From: Diphasiastrum complanatum
Lineage: Eukaryota; Streptophyta; Lycopodiopsida; Lycopodiales; Lycopodiaceae
Direction of reading: 5' to 3'
Length of the DNA stretch: 64,000 bases
NCBI GenBank assembly: GCA_029204225.1
Contig: CM055108.1
Location: 14,137,955-14,201,954, forward strand
In this document: piece by piece, positions 1 to 9,667 of the stretch
Layout of the letters: each line of letters opens with the position of its first letter
How positions within the stretch are numbered: position 1 is the first letter of the stretch
The notes under the pieces: generated by a model
Database searches by the model: none
What the model saw: the letters and a program-made list of their open reading frames with translations, nothing else
Told to the model about the DNA's origin: nothing
Translations under genes and position numbers: made by a program

Positions 1-278
1 TGTAAGTCCAACTGAATCAGTAATGAGCTCTATTTCATCATCATAAGATAAAGGATAAAAAACAATGATTATATTGTCATCGCAGAAGGAAATTGTCAAA
101 TTCATGACATGCTTTCTATCAAACATAAAGTAAGATGAATAAAGGGAGACATGAATAAACTTCTTCGTTACTGCTTTGCCTTAAAAAAAAATTTCTTCAT
201 AAGAATGTGAATTTAGATTTCGCTTGCCTTGAAACAAATGGTTCTCCTCAGGTTTCTCCTTGATGTCTTGTTCGTCCA

Positions 279-577
279 TCATGCCAACTCTCTCTTGGTG
301 TGATGATGAAAACAAGGATCTAAACCATGATCTTGTTCAAGACTCTCAAGAACCTTGTTCTTTGCAAGATTTTCAGGTTTCAAGCCCTGAATGCACTTCT
401 TCTTAATATTAGGATCTTCTAAGCCAACAATAGGATCACAAACCAAGGATTTTGGTAGCTCCTCCTTGGCAACAATCACACTCGGGTTAGATCCAACCAA
501 GGCATAAAGCTTGAACAACCTTTCATGTCTTAATCCTCTAGCAATCATGTGAAATGACGCTCCACTGTCAATCCAGC
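279..577 (-). pseudogene. copia protease active-site fragment
   Basis: The minus strand encodes WIDSGASFHM at 575-546, the aspartic protease active site of plant copia elements (usual form W-IDSGAS-HM). An open frame of 89 residues follows to 279 but does not resemble the rest of a copia protease, so the domain is probably truncated by a deletion just after the active site. The downstream residues (for example EELPKSLVCDP) are unassigned. Confidence 0.55.
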
Positions 578-699
578 CAAGGATATTTATCTATGAAGCT
601 TGTTGAGGTGATTGTTGACATCATGAGTGATACATTCTCTTGACCATCTTCATCTTCATCCTTGTCGTGGTTTTCTTGCTTGTCATTGCATTTTGTCTC

Positions 700-755
700 T
701 TAAGGCACTCGGAAGCATAGTACCCTCTTTTACACAAAAGTAGCACATCACCTTG
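700..755 (-). pseudogene. broken gag zinc knuckle
   Basis: The reverse complement encodes KVMCYFC, then after a one-base frame change GYYASECLKR. This is a CCHC retroviral-type zinc knuckle (CX2CX4HX4C) in which the His codon has become Tyr (CAC to TAC) and a one-base indel separates the two halves. The knuckle normally binds RNA for packaging; neither half could do so here. It sits between gag and protease, as expected. Confidence 0.6.
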
Positions 756-955
756 GACTTATCTTCCTTTGAATTTTCTTGTGGTGAGATGCTTCTCCAT
801 CCTCCTTGTGATGGTCTTTCCCCTTATTGCCTCCTTTGCCCTTCCATTTGCCTTTGCTTTGTGAAAAGCATGCACTATCATCACCTTCACTCTTGGAGGA
901 AAACTCCCATTTCCTCCCTCAACAGTTTAAGCTTACTCTCTGTGGCTACAAGGAC

Positions 956-1385
956 TCATTGCAAGCTTTCAATAGAAGGAAGTTGAAATTGGATGGCATA
1001 AGATTGGACAAAGACTGAGTACTCCTCTCCTAGTCCATTCAAGGTTATTTTCACAAGCTCTCTCTGTGTGATTGCTCTTTCAATGGAAGCAAGGTCTCTA
1101 TTTAGAGTCTTTACTTTTAACACATAAGAGTGTGTACTTTCTTTTTTGGCTCTAGCCTTTGCATCACTTGATTTCTCAAAGTGAACATTTTGTGAAGTGT
1201 TGTTAGACCATAGATGGAAACGAGCAATCTCCCATGCCTCTTGAGCTGAATTACAAGCTCCTACTTCTCTAAGAAGTTCATTAAAGACTTTCAATTCAAT
1301 AAAATGTAAAGCTTGTCTTGCTCTCCTCTTGTACTTTCATTGCTCTTGTGGTTGATGTGGCTCCTTCTCATCCCCCAACTAAATG
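956..1385 (-). pseudogene. gag: copia gag fragment (UBN2-type)
   Basis: Gag forms the cytoplasmic virus-like particle of copia elements. The 112-residue open stretch ending at 956 contains REVGACNSAQEAWE, YVLKVKTLNRDLASI and the LNGLGEEYSVFVQSYAI block typical of plant copia gag. Upstream, after one in-frame stop, the frame continues with the KYKRRARQALHF segment found before it in related gags in this window. The N-terminal SNYSIW region is missing because the gypsy LTR fragment abuts here. The family assignment is firm; function is lost. Confidence 0.8.
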
Positions 1386-1410
1386 TTCCTTAGGTCATGC
1401 GTCAAATTCC

Positions 1411-1576
1411 ATGCAACAAAGGTTGGGAGGAGACAAGCCACAGACTCCATGAGGTTTCATGCTTGATCATGCTATGTACTTGTTGAGAATTGAATAAAGT
1501 TTGATATTTGTGATCAATTAGTGTATGATAGCTGACTTTGTTGTTTGTAACTAGAGTTGAAAGAGAGTCTGAGATT
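1411..1576 (+). repeat. truncated 5' LTR of gypsy B
   Basis: Aligns by eye with the 3' LTR at about 4930-5090: both share GTTGGGAGGAGACAAG, GGTTTCATGCTTGATCATG and AATAAAGTTTGA. The upstream ~530 bp of the LTR is absent. The exact 3' boundary is uncertain by a few bases. Confidence 0.75.
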
Positions 1577-1577
1577 T

Positions 1578-1588
1578 GGTATCAGAGT
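1578..1588 (+). promoter_or_regulatory. primer-binding site (tRNA-iMet) of gypsy B
   Basis: TGGTATCAGAG directly follows the LTR end. It is the standard complement of the initiator tRNA-Met 3' end used to prime minus-strand DNA synthesis. Confidence 0.85.
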
Positions 1589-1957
1589 GGAAGGGAGATC
1601 GGATCAAGCGTGGGTTAGAGGGTTGCAAACCCTCTTGTGATTTCAAAATTGGTGAACCTACTATCTAGCGCACCTTCTGTAGCCCACCGGAGCAAAGGTG
1701 CGGGGGCCTTGAAAGGCAAAGGGTGGTATGGGACGTCCAATGTCCAAAGGAGCTAGAGCTTTTCGATGCTATCACCACAAGATTTGGAGTTGGTCAAGAA
1801 GGGAAACTAGTGCTTCGGTTGTCTAGGGCGACATAGGTGGAAGGAGTGCCCATGTAACCCTTCATAAACCACAAAGAGGTTGCAAGTTGAGGAACTGGAA
1901 CATGAAGAACCCCAAAGTGTGCTCCAGGACTCATGAATGTGTCAGTGACTAGGAAGG

Positions 1958-2212
1958 TTGACTCCCTTTGCCACACCTATCGAGAGGAGCGAAACATGGG
2001 TATTGATTTCCTTGCACTTTTTGATTGTTATGTGTGGACAACTGTGTGGTAGAGATGTCTCGATTCTATTTGACATTGGGTCGTCACATAACGTTAGTAA
2101 CTTCTGCACACAACCATCCCTGTACCAGTACACAATCGAAATGGCTAATGCAAAGGGTGCGGAAGTGTGGGATGCCAGTGGCTATGTGTATAACCATTCA
2201 AAACTATTCTGA
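1958..2212 (+). pseudogene. gypsy protease fragment
   Basis: The open frame contains VSILFDIGSSHNVSNF, clearly derived from the gypsy retropepsin active site (V-L-DSGSSHNFI). The Ser of DSG is changed to Ile. Sequence between the PBS and here (1590-1957) is too short and too broken to hold a gag gene. Catalytically dead and truncated. Confidence 0.65.
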
Positions 2213-2594
2213 GGAGGTTGATTTCGGCTCATTTCAATGTGGTGCTTGGAATTTGTTGGCATCTGGCAACTCTACATCGCTTAGGATACTCATGTGTACA
2301 AGCTCCAATATGATGGTAGGATCTATTCCTTGCATGGGGAGCCTAATATTCCTCTAGGACCTTCGATCATGGCAACACAGTTGAGTAAGATTCATTGTAA
2401 GTGTATGTATGTTTGTTCGATATGTCAATTTTGCTTGTGAAAATGATGTGTGTCAAGAACCTTGCTAAGAACCTAGATCGCCAAATTAGGGAGGAGTTTA
2501 TAGATATGTACATTGATGAATTTCCATCTACTTTACCCTTTAAGAGAAATGTGGAATACAAGATTGAGTTAATTCTTGGATCATTTCCTATAGA

Positions 2595-3120
2595 ATGAGT
2601 CTAAAAGAGGAGGAAGAGGTGAGAAGCATGATGGACGATTATCTCGCCATGGGGCTGGTAAGGCCTAGCTTTTCTCCCTTTGCCTCTTCGATCATTCTTG
2701 TTAAGAAGCAGGATGGGTCTTGGAGGGTGTGTGTTAATTATCGAGGCTTGAACAAGATAATTGTTAAGCATCGATATCTTATGCTACGTATAGATGATTT
2801 TTTAGATGCCCTTCATGGTGCTACAATGTTTAGGGAGATCAATTGAAGAGTGGTTACCATCAAATAAGAGTTTGTGAAGAGGATGTACATAGGACTGCCT
2901 TTTGAAGTTGTTTTGAATACTATGAATTTTGAATTATGCCCGTTGGATTGACTAACGCCCCTGCAACATTCACAATGTTGGTGAACGATGTGCTAAAACT
3001 TTATGGGCAAATTTGTGGTTAACTTTGTTAATGAATTACTTGTTTACAGTTGTGGTGATGTCATGCATGTGAGTCACCTTAGAATTGTGTTGTAAACTTT
3101 GAGAGAAAACATACTAGTTA
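2595..3120 (+). pseudogene. pol: gypsy reverse transcriptase fragment
   Basis: The first 83 codons encode the N-terminal palm and fingers: GLVRPSFSPFASSIILVKKQ, DGSWRVCVNYRGLNKI and an eroded IDDFLDALHGATMFREIN. After a stop, other frames give the PVGLTNAPATFTMLVNDVL block and then FVNELLVYS near 3024-3050. That last block corresponds to the F-V-DD-LVYS catalytic loop, so both catalytic aspartates have become Asn and Glu. Multiple frameshifts confirm a pseudogene. Confidence 0.75.
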
Positions 3121-3127
3121 CTAATTC

Positions 3128-3346
3128 TTGGGTTTTATGGTGTCAACAGATGGGATAAAACCATATTCTAAGAAAGTAGCTATTTTTCTTGCTTGGCAAG
3201 TACCTACAAATTTGACATCATTAAGGGGCTTTCTTGGATTAGTTGTGTTTTATCATAAAGGTGTAGAGAATTATTCACACGTAGCTGCACAATTGACTGA
3301 TATGTTACAAGAAAATAAATGGAAAAAATGGACGGAAGCTAATTGA
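3128..3346 (+). pseudogene. pol: gypsy RT/RNase H border
   Basis: A 72-codon frame with GFMVSTDGIKPYSKKVA and PTNLTSLRGFLGL matches the connection segment between reverse transcriptase and RNase H in gypsy elements (usual form G-V-ST-GI-P-K, then LR-FLGL--YY). It ends in a stop just before the RNase H catalytic core, of which nothing convincing remains. Confidence 0.7.
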
Positions 3347-3636
3347 AAATCACCTAATTGCTGAGATGAGACAAGCTCAACAAGAGGATCCTCATTGTAA
3401 AAAAATTGTGAGAAAGGCAAATATTGTACAAGTAGAATTTCACGAGGAGAGTTTTGTCTCTTTGCTCACACTTGCCTTCAATATACCATAGAAGATGATA
3501 TGGTCAATGAAATGGAAAACTTCTCATTCTAGCTTGTCCTACGTAACTCTGGTGGCCTAAAGTTAAAACAAAGATGTTTACTATTATGTGACGCAAAAAA
3601 AGGAATCGAAACTTCGGAGTTTTACATCCACTACCT

Positions 3637-3993
3637 GTGTCGGAAGGAAGATGGGAGTGTATCTCCATGGACTTTGTCACCAACTTGCCTCATATGCAGT
3701 TACAACATGATTCTATCTTAATGATAGTTGACAGACTCACTAAGATGGCTCATTTTATTCCAATGTGTAAAAAGATTGATGCATCTGGAGTAGCTAACCT
3801 ATTTATCAAGCATATGTTTAGACTTTATGGATTACCATCATCCATAGTGTCTAACAGAGATACTCAATCTACTGGGAACTTTTGGACTGCAATTATGGCC
3901 AAACTTGAAGTCCAATTGAAAATGAGCAATACAGAATATTTGGAAATGGACAACCAAATTGAGAGTCAACTAGACCTTAGAGGATATGCTTAG
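3637..3993 (+). pseudogene. pol: gypsy integrase core fragment
   Basis: A 118-codon frame begins EGRWECISMDFVTNLP, includes ILMIVDRLTKMAHFIP and then FRLYGLPSSIVSNRD. The first catalytic Asp (in MDFV) is present. The second (normally S-D-R) is Asn here, and the Glu region is missing because the frame degenerates after residue ~95. The domain inserts element cDNA into the host genome; this copy is inactive. Confidence 0.75.
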
Positions 3994-4384
3994 GGCATTT
4001 GTTGGGGATGAGCAAACTCAGTGGGCCTTACTTAAGAACGTTGGAGTTTGCTTACAATAAAAAAAAGAATGAAAGTATTATAATGATCCCCTTTCGAGCT
4101 TAACTAGGGACTTAGGCTAGCTAGCGTTGTTACGATAGGAATTCCTCAAAAAGTGCCTTGTGCGGTTATTTTTCTAACTCAAATGAGTGAAGTGCTTGAG
4201 TTAGCTAAAGTGAGAGAGTTTGAGGTGGGAGACATTGATGTTCTTCCAAGTACCCAAGGAATTTAAGACCCTTAAGATAAGGCAAATGCTTGGCATGGCA
4301 GACCTCTTACTGATGCTACTTGGGAGACGGTGCACGGTTTGTGTGCATGGTACCTTGGCTTTGCCATTGCGGACGACGTTACCT

Positions 4385-4398
4385 AACGGGGGAAGGGA
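4385..4398 (+). promoter_or_regulatory. polypurine tract of gypsy B
   Basis: AACGGGGGAAGGGA lies immediately before the presumed LTR start TGCTACAACT at 4399. Purine-rich and correctly placed to prime plus-strand synthesis. Confidence 0.6.
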
Positions 4399-5095
4399 TG
4401 CTACAACTTGTACTACCTATCTAGTTATTTATAGTTTTTATGGGCAAATGTACATTTTGTAACTAATTTAATTATTGAAATGGCTAAGTCATCAGCCTTT
4501 AGTGAACTTTTTAGTAAATTGTAAATAATCTGTAATTAGACCTATTGGACCTTAGAGTCACATGCTTAGCTTTGGTTTAGGGTATTGGGTCATATATTAG
4601 AAGTGGTTGGATTGACCTCCTAAAAAGTAGGAGTTGGTTGGTCAACTTGACACGTGTCATATGCTCACTTGGACACTTGGTCTGGTGTATGAGCAACACA
4701 TGTCCAAGTTTACTAGTCAACATGACATGTCGTATGCTCAATGGGACAATTGGTCCAGTGTATGAGTGACACATACTAGCTTACTTGCTTCTCTGTGTCA
4801 AGGTACTACCAAGTGGCAGTGTCAGCTGTGCATGGAGTTTGCCATGTGTCAATGTTAGGATGTGTCAGGGTTGGGGGGTGTTTGAGGGTTGTGCATAAGT
4901 TAGCCTAGAGAGGCATTTCTCATCACAGTCTATGCAACAAACGTTGGGAGGAGACAAGGCAACTAGCTCCATAGGGTTTCATGCTTGATCATGCTATGTA
5001 CGTGTGGTGCTGAGATTTGAATAAAGTTTGAGATGTGTGATCAACCAGTGTACGATATTCTACAGTTTGTAAGTACAGTTGAGAGAGACTTTGCT
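4399..5095 (+). repeat. 3' LTR of gypsy B
   Basis: Its 3' part matches the 5' LTR fragment. The U3 part carries a two-copy ~75-bp tandem duplication at 4641-4789. The exact 3' end is uncertain because the 5' copy diverges over the last ~10 bases. Confidence 0.65.
4641..4789 (+). repeat. ~75-bp tandem duplication in U3
   Basis: Two adjacent units each begin GTCAAC(T/A)TGACA and contain ATGCTCA(C/A)T(T/G)GGACA, GGTC(T/C)(G/A)GTGTATGAG and ACACAT. Roughly 75% identical by eye. The position in U3 suggests a duplicated promoter or enhancer block. Confidence 0.7.
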
Positions 5096-5638
5096 ACTCA
5101 ACTTTGTTTAAACTCAATGGGCACTTTGTTATCCTTAGTCTAAACATCTAGGCTTTGTTCAAACATCACATCAATGCTCTCAAATGGATGATCCAATTCC
5201 CTAGGTGAAGGTACTTTTAGATTCCTCTCACCAAGCTCCACACTTTAGTTGAGTACCTAGATCCACTACACCAAAACTTATCAATTTGGGGTGCCTTAAA
5301 AGTTTTGGGTCCTTTTGGGTTTTTGAGTTACACACAAAGTGACTTGAACCTACCATGGCCCAAAATCACCTTATCACCTCTGAGAGATGGATGTTTATCA
5401 CAAATCAACAATCGAGTCCTCCCAAATCACAAGGTAGCCAAATTTTGACTTTCAAATAAATTTAGACTTTGATGTAGTGATTCAAGCTTGATGCTAGTTT
5501 TCATACCATGATAAAGTTGTTGCAGCCAAGGATTCTCTAGGAGTATTGTATCATCATAGTCCCAATTCATTGAGGCTACTATGCAATGTGCTAAGATGGC
5601 AAATCTTCTAGCACTCGATTGCACTGAAGATTTGAATT
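5096..5638. other. no recognisable gene
   Basis: Unassigned sequence between the gypsy 3' LTR and the next LTR. No domain, RNA gene or clear repeat was recognised. Small minus-strand open frames here look like chance frames. Confidence 0.5.
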
Positions 5639-6051
5639 GTTATAATGTTTGAATCTTTTGGAAGCACATCTCACTATTAAACCTATCTTGTATCTATTAT
5701 TGGCAACTGTCAAAGGTTAGAAGACATATAGTACTTAAGGTTCTACATCTTAGGGCACCTAAGAGTTGGGTGCATTCTTTTCCATTATTATTCAAATGAT
5801 CCATTAGGGTTTTATAAAAGGTTCCTTACATTTCCATAGAAGACTATAAATAGGTATCAAGGATACTCATTCATAACCTTTTGATTATTGAGATTCTTGG
5901 ACTCTTCATGGGAGAACTTAGTTGCTTGTAGGGCTTTCTTTGGCCATGATTTTCTTTGGTGATCTTTAGTAGTTTTGAAGGAGATTGTTTATTGTTCATC
6001 ATTTATAGTCTTTCTATGATTTAAGTGATGCTATATCTGTAAGCCTGTTCA
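5639..6051 (+). repeat. copia-type LTR with TATA box
   Basis: Runs from TGTTATAATG to CCTGTTCA and is followed five bases later by a PBS. It contains TATAAATA at 5845-5852 and AGACTATAAATAGG, a good plant core promoter. No partner LTR was found in the window, so this is the 5' end of a truncated element or an orphan LTR. The left boundary is inferred from the TG start only. Confidence 0.55.
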
Positions 6052-6056
6052 TGACC

Positions 6057-6068
6057 TGGTATCAAAGC
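6057..6068 (+). promoter_or_regulatory. primer-binding site after LTR
   Basis: TGGTATCAAAGC, one base different from the common TGGTATCAGAGC. Placement just after the LTR supports a plus-strand element whose body is lost or unrecognisable downstream. Confidence 0.7.
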
Positions 6069-7770
6069 ACTTTCTTGAGCAATTGGAAAGGTGCCAATTT
6101 CTTTTTTTTTCTTGTCACTTTCTCTCTCTAGCTGTTTCGTTTTTCAAGGCACTCTTTGTCCGTTCTCTCTAGTCGTTTGTCGTTTGTCTCTCTAGACCTA
6201 AATAGATACTTTTGCCTTAACTTTCTTTGTTGGTGATCAAGATTGAGTTATGTCACTTGCATTGGTTTTGTAGCTTGCAAAGTGGTTTTTTTTCTCAAAT
6301 TTTTTTTATTGACCCTAATGTTTCAGGTAGTTGCACAGTGATCTGAAGCACGAACGAAATACTCATTCCGAAATGACTATGAATCGGAGAGTTCTCGATC
6401 AAAACATTTTAAAAAACAATCTGATCTAATTTTTTTTCTGTTTGGGGTGAAATAAACCATAATAGAAAGTTCAAAGTGGTGCATTAATATGTTTTAGGTC
6501 CATTTACTTTTGTGACCACAATTTTCTTGCAGAATTTGGAATCTAGGATTTCATAACTTTATAGGGTGATGTTTAGAGTTTTAGAAATCTAGATTGATGA
6601 GTCATGAGTATACTGTGCGATGCTTTTGGCTTAGATGTGTCAAAAATAAATTTACATTGAAAGATGTCCACTTGTTATGGTGTGTCAGGTGTCATTTGTT
6701 GGAAGTATACATCTAGATAGCTGATTTGTGGTTTGGCTAATTAGCAGTCAAGTTTGTGATAACGAAGCATCTGCTGTATGTTTTACTCCTCTGGTCTGAA
6801 GTATTTTGACTTGTGCATTTTCGCTTCCAAAATTGCACTTCTCAATTAATAATTGGGAATTGCCAATTACATAGTTCAATAAGGCATTTGCTCATATAAA
6901 TCTGAACAATGTAGATGGCTAGCAACCAAATTGATTGAGAAAAACAGCAGTGACCGAAGAACTGGGTGCAGATAGAGATGATGCAACTCATTAGTGCTGG
7001 AAAACAATAATGGTTGGGACAAAATGGAAAACTCCTGTGATAAAGTGGCATTGGACTGCATCCAAAGCACAATTTAAGGGGCTAGACAGTGCATGTGAAT
7101 ATGGATATCCAAAAATACAGGGTATCAAAAAATTCTGGATATCGAATAATGATGCGGATGCGAAAAAGTCCAGGAGCAAATGTGAAAATTTGGTCACTAA
7201 ATCTTGGTTAGACTTTAGCCCCTCTGTCCTTAACATCGTGAGGCCAGGCAACCAGACTGTGAAATTGTAAGAGGGTCCCTATAAATTAATGTGGATCACT
7301 GAGCCTACTTAACAGTGCACGGTTACTTATGACACTTGGAACACGCACAGAGCGTTTATACTATGATCACTTAAAAAACAGAACATAGACCTGATTGTTC
7401 ATGCCTTGGTGTTCTCTGAAGTCTGCCTGAACTTTTGTTGTTTTGACTTGTATGTGATGGTTCCATATATGATTTAAGAAGCATCTTGTAAGTCTTGTAA
7501 GCAAACTAGAGATTTCAGAAAGGTAGAAAAGTTGTAACTTATGGATCTTATAATTTTCCAAGAAAATGAACATTAACAGAATGAAAACGTGCCATCACCA
7601 GATTAGAAATAAGATCACAAGCAGCAGTGAAAATAAGTGCTAACCAACATCCTTCATTAGCAAAAACTGTGTCACCTCCTTTTGTGGTTCTGTGCTACAA
7701 TTCGAGAAAACAGTGGGTTCAATTTAGTAATTATCCTTTTGGCACACATGTTTTATTGGTATTGAAGTGT
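6069..7770. other. unassigned leader/intergenic region
   Basis: Begins with pyrimidine-rich sequence (TTTCTCTCTCTAGC) like an LTR-element leader, then AT-rich DNA. The only long open frame is at 7010-7270. No copia or gypsy domain is visible before 7771. Confidence 0.45.
7010..7270 (+). CDS. hypothetical 86-codon open frame
   Basis: Open frame starting MVGTKWKTPVIKWHW and ending PGNQTVKL. I do not recognise it. It is lysine- and tryptophan-rich, has no signal peptide or membrane segment, and has no obvious splice context. The minus strand is also partly open here, which weakens a coding claim. It could be a decayed exon or chance. Confidence 0.15.
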   Translation: MVGTKWKTPVIKWHWTASKAQFKGLDSACEYGYPKIQGIKKFWISNNDADAKKSRSKCENLVTKSWLDFSPSVLNIVRPGNQTVKL

Positions 7771-8519
7771 GTCAAAGCTTTGAGATGTGATGGTGGTGGA
7801 GAGTACATCTCCAACAAGTTTCATGATTTTTGTGAGCAAGAAGGAATCAAAAGAGAATTCTCTTGTGCTTATTCCCCTTCTCAAAATGGGGTGGCTGAGA
7901 GGTAGAATAGAGCTCTATGTGAATTTGCCAAAGCTCTAAGATTTGAAGCATCCTTGCCTGAGGATTTTTGGGGAGAGGCCATCAATTGTGCCAATTATCT
8001 ATGCAATAGACTCCGTCATCTTGCTCTTGGAGGAAAGACCCTTTTGAGATGTTACATAAAGAAAAGCCTCAGGTTGATCACCTTAGAATCTTTGGATGTG
8101 CTTGCTTTGCTCATGTTCCTTTGGAGACTAGGAAGAAGGATGATCCTAGCTCAAGCAAAGGAGTTGTGGTGGGATATTCATCTACCAAGAAGTAGTACAT
8201 ACTCTCTACTTCCAAGGTTATTGAAGAGATGCTATTTTTTATAAAGACCAAAAGACTACCTTGGATGGGGCCGAGATCAAGGCATCTCATGATGCATCTG
8301 CTGGTATCTCTATTGATGACAAACAAGATATGATGGGGTCATTGAGGAGGAGCATCCTCATGTATTCTCACCTAGAAGATGCATGACAGAAAGATCCGAG
8401 ATAAAGGCAAGCAAGTAGATGTTGAATTTACCAATTATGCATTTTTAATCTCAGATCATGAAGAACCAAGAAGTGTCCAAGATGCACTAGATTCAATGGA
8501 GCAACTTCAATATGCTTGC
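7771..8519 (+). pseudogene. pol: copia C: integrase end and linker, RT deleted
   Basis: Starts inside the integrase core with KALRCDGGGEYISNKF, which holds the second catalytic Asp. It continues through CAYSPSQNGVAER (the catalytic Glu), a TAG stop, FWGEAINCANYLCNRL, and after frameshifts PQVDHLRIFGCACFAHVPLE and the integrase-RT linker (EEPRSVQDALDSMEQ). The linker then runs directly into a polypurine tract and LTR, so reverse transcriptase and RNase H are deleted. The left edge is abrupt and coincides with the proposed inversion breakpoint. Closest relative in the window is element G (41.0-46.5 kb). Confidence 0.8.
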
Positions 8520-8529
8520 TCAAGAGGAG
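8520..8529 (+). promoter_or_regulatory. polypurine tract of copia C
   Basis: TCAAGAGGAG (from 8520) immediately precedes the LTR start TGTGAAGG. Confidence 0.7.
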
Positions 8530-9254
8530 TGTGAAGGTTTGTAAAAGTTATCTGTGTTGAGTTAGGAGGTGTATTCACTTTTTTTGTCTCCACCCACATG
8601 TTAGTAGTTGATTAGGCCAATTTTGGCATTAGAGACAACTTGAGCAAGTACATATGTAAAGTGATGATTAGGCCAAAAGTAGAGTTTGATGTGGCTCGAG
8701 CTAGCTTAGGCTTGTTACATTTGTCATGATGAGGTTGGATGTGTGACACTTTCCTATGTGTTGGCATGAGATCTAGTGACCAATCAAAAGAGAGAAATCC
8801 ACCAAATTGGTCCAATCAAGTTTGAGGGCTTCTATGTCACCCAACCAATCAAATTTGGAGGAGGTGAAAAAAGGGGTCCATTTATAAGCTACTCCTCTCC
8901 ACCTTGAGTTCCTATTAGAGAGAGTGATAGATTCATTTCTAGGTGAGTTTTTTTGGAGTTAGTAAGATTTTTTACACTTAGAGCTTTTTTGGCTTTCTCT
9001 CTACCCGAGAGGTTGTACTTGGATACTCTCTCTACGCGAGAGCAAGGCTTTTTTATACTTAGCTTTTTCATCCACAAGTCTCTACACGTGTGAATGTACT
9101 TTGGTGAATGATATATGCATGTTTCATTGTGTTCTTGCCTTAGATTTGTGAGATAGATTTTGGAATTCAATCTATGCTTGATCTTTGTGCAATCACCCAC
9201 ATCTTAGGAGATCAATTACACTTTTGGGGTGTCCCACACGTGTGAAATTTAAGA
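8530..9254 (+). repeat. 3' LTR of copia C
   Basis: 725 bp from TGTGAAGG to TTAAGA (expected CA, terminal C changed to G). It matches the LTR at 20189-20821 in reverse orientation with roughly 6% substitutions by eye. Sense CCAAT boxes lie at 8780, 8812 and 8845 with a TATA-like TTTATAAGC at 8881, and two CTCTCTCTAC(C/G)CGAGAG pyrimidine blocks at about 8995 and 9030. CACACGTGTGAAA lies at the end. The five bases after it are TTTAG. Confidence 0.85.
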
Positions 9255-9259
9255 TTTAG
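9255..9259 (+). other. target-site duplication TTTAG (half 1)
   Basis: TTTAG directly follows the LTR end. The same five bases, in element orientation, lie outside the 5' LTR at 20822-20826 (plus-strand CTAAA). See the inversion finding. Confidence 0.6.
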
Positions 9260-9578
9260 CATGTGGTAACCTCTACAAATGATTGGATCCATGATGTGAT
9301 TGGACCTCAGAAGTCAATGTGAGGAGGGTTTTGACCTATGGTCCACCACTTGCAATTTTGCACTTCTACACTTTACATGTGTCAACACCTTATAGGACTC
9401 GAAATGGATGTCTATTTGCCTATCATAACCATGCATTTTGATTTGTACAAGTCATGAGGGGATTGGGGCCCAACCTTTGGCATGCTTCTACATGACTAGC
9501 TTTTGTCTAGTTTCATGTTACTTTGAAAAACAAGCTATTTCAAAGCATGAATTGGCTAATGCAAATAGGCCTACTACT

Positions 9579-9667
9579 CACACGCGGGAACATGCTCCAC
9601 AAATGTATGATTTACATATGTACATAAAAAATGTAATGATTTAGCTAAATTTTGCATATTTTTCACA
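9579..9667 (-). repeat. short LTR fragment, same family as 53.5 kb LTR
   Basis: CGGGAACATGCTCCACA and GCTAAATTTTGC, ending TTTTTCACA, correspond to 53453-53533 at the outer end of the element N LTR. Only the LTR start in element orientation remains. Upstream sequence at 9275-9330 contains GATTGGA motifs and may belong to it. Confidence 0.4.

Larger units (their letters stand above)
1..1385 (-). mobile_element. Ty1/copia remnant A (gag-protease side)
   Basis: Decayed copia internal region read on the minus strand. In element order it shows gag (1385 to about 956), a broken zinc knuckle (about 750-700), the protease active site (575-546) and unassigned sequence running off the window at base 1. 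No LTR or PBS is visible. The gag side ends abruptly near 1385-1410, where the truncated LTR of gypsy element B begins, so the two were joined by insertion or deletion. Several stops and frameshifts mean it cannot be expressed as a polyprotein. Confidence 0.75.
1411..5095 (+). mobile_element. Ty3/gypsy element B, degenerate
   Basis: Plus-strand gypsy element defined by a partial 5' LTR (1411-1576), a PBS, ordered fragments of protease, reverse transcriptase, RNase H border and integrase, a polypurine tract, and a longer 3' LTR (4399-about 5095). The domain order PR-RT-RH-IN is the gypsy order. The interior is only about 2.8 kb, so most of gag, part of RNase H and the integrase C-terminus are deleted. 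The 5' LTR keeps only its last ~165 bp. Confidence 0.8.

Noticed and set aside
7010-7270. 86-codon frame as a host gene
   Set aside because: No recognisable domain, no splice or UTR evidence, and the opposite strand is also open. Kept only as a low-confidence entry.
8612-8815. 67-codon frame shared by 8612-8815 (minus) and 20545-20748 (plus)
   Set aside because: Lies antisense inside the C/H LTR; its recurrence simply reflects LTR duplication.
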